The notes under the pieces were generated by a model, which saw only the letters and a program-made list of their open reading frames with translations, searched no databases and was not told the DNA's origin. Of a DNA stretch of 8,117 nucleotides, positions 5,430-8,117 are shown piece after piece. A program made the position numbers and the translations under genes. The DNA is taken from positions 1-8,117 of the forward strand of contig CAIOSF010000009.1 of the NCBI GenBank assembly GCA_903860855.1, written 5' to 3'. Position 1 is the stretch's first letter. Every line of letters begins with the position of its first letter. The DNA comes from an uncultured Alphaproteobacteria bacterium (GTDB lineage: Bacteria > Pseudomonadota > Alphaproteobacteria > Rickettsiales > Midichloriaceae).

Positions 5430-6263
5430 TCAGTTATTATTAGATATCATCACATCTTGATCGAACACGGCTGTTTCTGCTTCAGAGTCTACCTCCAAAC
5501 TCTTAGATGATACCAATACCCCATCGCCAGAAAGGGTGATGCCACCACGAGCTATGAATTTGCCATCATCACAGAGAATTTGAGCAAAATTTGATCTAAC
5601 TTCATATAATTGCGATTTACCAAATGATAACCTATTCTTCTGCTCTCTTCCTTTGAGTTCACTTTTGGCTTGGCCATCCAATTTTTCCAACTTTATCGTA
5701 CTTATAATTCCTTGATTCATCGTGATCTCTTTATGTATACGATCGAATTGAGCCCCATCAGCCTTTAAATGAATACGAGTCTTTTGATCAAATTGCACAT
5801 CACCATCAAGCTTACTGATTATAGCCATTCTTTCACTGATTTTTGCACCATCAGCGACTATAATAAATGGGTATCCACCTTTATTGACCCCTCGCAACGT
5901 GGCGCTTTCCGCTGTAGCTTGATTTTCTTGCTCTAACCATCTATTCGTCTGAGTTGTAGAAATCTCCTGAGCATCCCATCCCTCCACTTCATTTCTTGCC
6001 GGCATCTTCTCTATGGGTTCTGCTGTTGTTTCTCTAGTTTGATTTATGGTTGGTCTTATAACTCCATGAGCTGTTTGCGCATCGGGCATATCAGCTGTCT
6101 CAAAATTTGCATTTATAGTGTCTTGATCAACACTAGTAAGCTCACCTAACTCCTTTCCCAAATCCCATGGCTCATATTTAAACAATAGCACTATCGCAGC
6201 ATCGATCACGAACGATAACAAGAAGACGATGATAGCTTTTGCAACTTTACCTTTAATAACCAT
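5430..6263 (-). CDS. lptC: LptC-like LPS export protein with a long N-terminal linker
   Basis: LptC is a single-pass inner-membrane protein whose periplasmic beta-jellyroll takes LPS from LptB2FG and passes it to LptA. Here residues 8-28 are a membrane helix. Residues 32-120 are a polar, Glu/Thr/Gln-rich, disordered-looking linker. The domain begins at GGYPFIIVADGA (129-140), followed by short alternating strands typical of the LptC/LptA family: ISKLDGDVQF (149-158), IHLKADGAQFDR (164-175) and a further set to 265. At 277 residues it is longer than E. coli LptC (about 190); the linker accounts for most of the excess. The ATG is preceded by a strong AAGGAG at 6273-6268. It lies 117 bases downstream of kdsD, the usual alphaproteobacterial partner, which supports the call. 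Unlike the usual cluster, no lptA or lptB follows; the next gene is convergent. LptA or another Lpt-fold protein is the alternative, but the membrane anchor favours LptC. Confidence 0.72.
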   Translation of the reverse strand: MVIKGKVAKAIIVFLLSFVIDAAIVLLFKYEPWDLGKELGELTSVDQDTINANFETADMPDAQTAHGVIRPTINQTRETTAEPIEKMPARNEVEGWDAQEISTTQTNRWLEQENQATAESATLRGVNKGGYPFIIVADGAKISERMAIISKLDGDVQFDQKTRIHLKADGAQFDRIHKEITMNQGIISTIKLEKLDGQAKSELKGREQKNRLSFGKSQLYEVRSNFAQILCDDGKFIARGGITLSGDGVLVSSKSLEVDSEAETAVFDQDVMISNNN

Positions 6264-6267
6264 CTAT

Positions 6268-6273
6268 CTCCTT
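6268..6273 (-). promoter_or_regulatory. Strong Shine-Dalgarno of lptC
   Basis: AAGGAG on the minus strand, four bases before the lptC ATG (6263). It is the only textbook site among the minus-strand genes here; nrdR, kdsD and rmuC have none that is clear. Confidence 0.7.
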
Positions 6274-6305
6274 AAATATGGTATGTATCCATTCCACTCT
6301 AGTAC

Positions 6306-6319
6306 CAATTCACGAATTG
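6306..6319. promoter_or_regulatory. 14-bp palindrome upstream of lptC
   Basis: CAATTC and GAATTG flank AC, making a perfect inverted repeat about 45 bases before the lptC ATG. It may be an operator or a small mRNA hairpin in the kdsD-lptC gap; the sequence does not decide which. Confidence 0.3.
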
Positions 6320-6360
6320 AACCTCAGCCTGGATCATCCTATCACACGAAGATAGCTTGT

Positions 6361-6380
6361 CTTGCACTTTTTAGCACAAG
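6361..6380 (-). other. Stem-loop directly after the kdsD stop, minus-strand RNA specific
   Basis: As minus-strand RNA, CUUGUGCU (6380-6373) pairs with AGUGCAAG (6368-6361) over 8 bp, two of them G.U, around an AAAA loop. As plus-strand RNA the same two positions become C/A mismatches, so the structure suits only the nrdR-kdsD-lptC transcript. It starts one base after the kdsD stop. No U-run follows, so it is more likely an mRNA processing or stabilising element than an intrinsic terminator. Confidence 0.4.
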
Positions 6381-7361
6381 TCATACCCCAGCCCTGATAA
6401 GATCATGCAAATGGATGACACCAACCGGTTCGTGCTTACCATTTACAACAAATATCTGATTGATTTTTCTCTGCTCCATCAGAATCATAACCTCAACTGC
6501 AAAAACCCCTTCATCTACCGTGATGGGATTACTGGTCATAATATCCGTAACTTTTGTGATAGTGAAATCCATTTTGATTTTTCGTCGTAAATCCCCATCT
6601 GTTACCATGCCGATGAGCAGCCCGTTAGCATCAACAACTCCAACACACCCCAGTCTCTTGCCAGTCATCAGCAGAATTGCATCTATACCTAATGCTGCTT
6701 CTGATATGATTGGCATTTCCTCGCCACAATGCATTATATCATCAATTTTTAGCAACTTGGATCCGATGTATCCACTAGGGTGATATAATCTATAATCTTC
6801 TGCAGAAAATCCAAGATGCCTCTTTAGCACCATAGCGATTGCGTCACCGAAAGACAGAGCCATAATACTTGAAGTCGTTGGTATGTTAAGATTATTAGCC
6901 TCTGAAATATTCGGCATAATCACCGCAATATCAGATAACTTATCTAGAGTGGAGTCTGTTTTGCGTGTAATTCCCACAATTTTTACTCCCATCCTCTTAC
7001 AATAATGGATTATTGCATTTAGTTCAAAGCTCTCTCCTGAGTTTGATATCAGAATCGCTATATCACCATTTGCAATGACCCCCATATCACCATGACCAGC
7101 CTCTGCTGGATGCAGAAAAACCGCTGGAAATCCTATAGATGAAAAGGTAGCTGCTATTTTCCTAGCTATGTGACCACTTTTGCCAATACCACTGATTACA
7201 ACCTTACCTGAAATTGCAAGTAGAGATTCTACAACAGGAGGCAAGCAACTATCGATACCATTCAACAAAGCTTCCAACCCTCTAATTTCTTGGGTAATCA
7301 CAGCTTTTGCTATCTCTAAGTCTAAACGGAGATCTACATGAGTTTTATTTGATTCTAGCAC
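6381..7361 (-). CDS. kdsD: D-arabinose 5-phosphate isomerase (KdsD/KpsF/GutQ family)
   Basis: Cytoplasmic enzyme that converts ribulose 5-phosphate to arabinose 5-phosphate, the first committed precursor of Kdo in the LPS inner core. The 326 residues match the family length. A SIS (sugar isomerase) domain spans about 40-175 with GIGKSGHIARK (58-68), HPAEAGHGDMG (84-94) and SNSGES (106-111). Two CBS domains follow at about 205-262 and 270-326, ending HLHDLIRAG as in E. coli KdsD. The catalytic residues of E. coli KdsD (K59, E111, E152, H193) correspond to K61, E113, E154 and H194, all present, so activity is expected. The start is GTG at 7361: an in-frame TAA lies four codons upstream and the next in-frame Met is beyond the active-site lysine. 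No Shine-Dalgarno is seen, and a stem-loop ends about 9 bases before the GTG. It lies 56 bases after nrdR and 117 before lptC, probably in one transcript. The kdsC phosphatase gene often nearby is absent. Confidence 0.95.
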   Translation of the reverse strand: MLESNKTHVDLRLDLEIAKAVITQEIRGLEALLNGIDSCLPPVVESLLAISGKVVISGIGKSGHIARKIAATFSSIGFPAVFLHPAEAGHGDMGVIANGDIAILISNSGESFELNAIIHYCKRMGVKIVGITRKTDSTLDKLSDIAVIMPNISEANNLNIPTTSSIMALSFGDAIAMVLKRHLGFSAEDYRLYHPSGYIGSKLLKIDDIMHCGEEMPIISEAALGIDAILLMTGKRLGCVGVVDANGLLIGMVTDGDLRRKIKMDFTITKVTDIMTSNPITVDEGVFAVEVMILMEQRKINQIFVVNGKHEPVGVIHLHDLIRAGV

Positions 7362-7370
7362 GGCTTGGCA

Positions 7371-7398
7371 TTATAAAAACGTATAAGCGTTTCTATAA
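7371..7398 (-). promoter_or_regulatory. Stem-loop in the nrdR-kdsD gap, just before the kdsD start
   Basis: On the minus strand UUAUAGAAACG (7398-7388) pairs with CGUUUUUAUAA (7381-7371) over 11 bp including one G.U, around loop CUUAUA. On the plus strand the G.U position is an A/C mismatch. The stem ends 9 bases before the kdsD GTG and takes the place where a Shine-Dalgarno would be expected. It could mark a processing site or modulate kdsD translation; this is inference from position. Confidence 0.4.
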
Positions 7399-7417
7399 CA
7401 CATTTTAGAATTCATTG

Positions 7418-7933
7418 CTAGATGGGTGGTGGATCATCTCCAGCATTTTCACCAAATACAGTATCTGCAGTATACGCAGTATTTTCGCCAGTTGTATCAT
7501 TGATAAACTTAACAAAGTCATTCACATCCTTAAAATCCTGATAAACTGAAGCGTATCTGACGCAAGCAACTTGATCTAATTTTATCAATTCACCCATAGC
7601 TAAATTTCCTATCATCTTCGTCGACACCTCCCCTTCGCTAAATTTCTCAAGCTTTTTTATGATGTTGTAGACTAGGGATTCGATCTGTTCTCTACTTATA
7701 GACCTTTTACGTGCTGCTATTTCAAGTGATTTTTGTAGCTTTTCTTCATTAAAGATTTTCTTATCGCCATTTCGTTTAATAACAGTTATCTCCTTGGTCT
7801 CAACCCGCTCAAAGGTAGTAAATCTCGCCCCGCAGTTATGACAAAACCTTCTACGTTTTATACAAGAAGCATTGTCAGATGGCCTAGAGTTTTTAACTTG
7901 GGTATCCCAAAAGTCACAAAAAGGACATTTCAT
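7418..7933 (-). CDS. nrdR: Transcriptional repressor NrdR of ribonucleotide reductase genes
   Basis: NrdR senses ATP/dATP and represses nrd operons by binding paired NrdR boxes. The 171 residues begin with the usual MKCPFC. A zinc ribbon is formed by C3, C6, C31 and C34, with the basic KRRRFC stretch (26-31) and the conserved RFTTFERVE (37-45). The ATP-cone follows at about 49-139, with VIKRNGDKKIFNEEKL (51-66) and VACVRYASVYQDFKDV (122-137). A polar tail of about 25 residues ending GDDPPPI extends past the family core. Start ATG 7933 gives the canonical N-terminus; a nearby ATG at 7943 is out of frame. The ribosome binding site is weak. No NrdR boxes or nrd genes are visible in the window, so its targets lie elsewhere. 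It heads or joins the kdsD-lptC transcript and lies 55 bases after the gene entering from the right edge. Stop is TAG. Confidence 0.95.
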   Translation of the reverse strand: MKCPFCDFWDTQVKNSRPSDNASCIKRRRFCHNCGARFTTFERVETKEITVIKRNGDKKIFNEEKLQKSLEIAARKRSISREQIESLVYNIIKKLEKFSEGEVSTKMIGNLAMGELIKLDQVACVRYASVYQDFKDVNDFVKFINDTTGENTAYTADTVFGENAGDDPPPI

Positions 7934-7988
7934 CAGCTGCCATTAGTTATACAAGAGATCTAATTAATACCTAGATAGTAAGTCAATA

Positions 7989-8117
7989 TCAATCCAAAAC
8001 ATTGCGCTTAGCTCCTTCATCGCTTTCGGTACCTGATCTCCCGCCTTTCTCGCCATTGCTGGTGATATGAAGTTGCACTCTCTTCTCTTGAACCTCACCA
8101 CAGTAATCTATAATAAC
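7989..8117 (-). CDS. C-terminal tail of an unidentified gene (enters from right edge)
   Basis: The minus-strand frame starting at 8117 is open for 42 codons to TGA at 7991-7989. It begins VIIDYCGEVQEKRVQLHITS and ends in a polar tail rich in Gly, Glu, Ser and Lys (GEKGGRSGTESDEGAKRNVLD). Of the three minus frames here it is the only one open from the window edge; the frame ending at 7964 has a TAG a few bases in from the edge and the third stops within 27 bases. The residues do not match the end of GlyA, a frequent nrdR neighbour. Function unknown; a chance open frame is possible. Confidence 0.4.
   Translation of the reverse strand, partial: VIIDYCGEVQEKRVQLHITSNGEKGGRSGTESDEGAKRNVLD

Noticed and set aside
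6229..6783. Plus-strand ORFs over kdsD and lptC
   Set aside because: They are antisense shadows of kdsD and the kdsD-lptC gap; no ribosome binding sites or recognisable products.
7934..7988. Promoter directly before nrdR
   Set aside because: TTGACT is present on the minus strand, but the only fair -10 (TATAAC, 7951-7946) is about 29 bp away; transcription from the upstream gene is as likely.

Overview
The window looks like a piece of a moderately AT-rich, LPS-bearing Gram-negative genome that is losing genes. Two lipopolysaccharide genes (kdsD and an lptC-like gene) sit side by side as in many Alphaproteobacteria. There is a sodium-coupled solute carrier with an altered binding site, and a repeat-protein gene broken by nonsense codons. 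A host-associated alphaproteobacterium (Rickettsiales- or Holosporales-like) is my best guess, but this is inference: no rRNA or other marker is present.

Layout. 1-93 (-): first 31 codons of a membrane protein running off the left edge, with a doubtful 49-codon ORF behind it at 163-312 (-). 94-551: regulatory-looking DNA with direct repeats, an operator-like inverted repeat over a TATAAT box, and an extended -10 promoter for the next gene. 552-1850 (+): DAACS-family symporter. 1851-2424: gene-free, with a short direct repeat and two strong hairpins. 2425-3717 (-): rmuC, starting at TTG. 3718-3869: divergent promoter region with a near-consensus promoter facing right. 3870-5327 (+): one continuous reading frame of 485 sense-or-stop codons, interrupted by TAG (4044), TAA (4770) and TAG (4938), with no frameshift; its C-terminal part is a tandem array of about 30-residue repeats. 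5430-6263 (-) lptC-like, 6381-7361 (-) kdsD and 7418-7933 (-) nrdR form a probable operon transcribed right to left. 7989-8117 (-) is the C-terminal tail of an unidentified upstream gene.

How the genes fit together. KdsD makes arabinose 5-phosphate for Kdo, and LptC helps carry finished LPS across the periplasm, so these two belong to one outer-membrane programme. NrdR, a repressor of ribonucleotide reductase genes, is an unrelated passenger at the head of the same probable transcript. The usual lptA and lptB partners do not follow lptC here. The two gaps in this operon each hold a stem-loop that pairs fully only as minus-strand RNA, through G.U pairs, which suggests real RNA structure on that transcript.

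The most unusual object is the 3870-5327 locus. It keeps a near-perfect sigma70-type promoter, a GGAGG ribosome binding site and an uninterrupted frame, yet has three nonsense codons. Two of these can be explained from sibling repeats as single-base changes. I read it as a recently inactivated repeat protein of unknown function, with a small chance of readthrough or expression as fragments.
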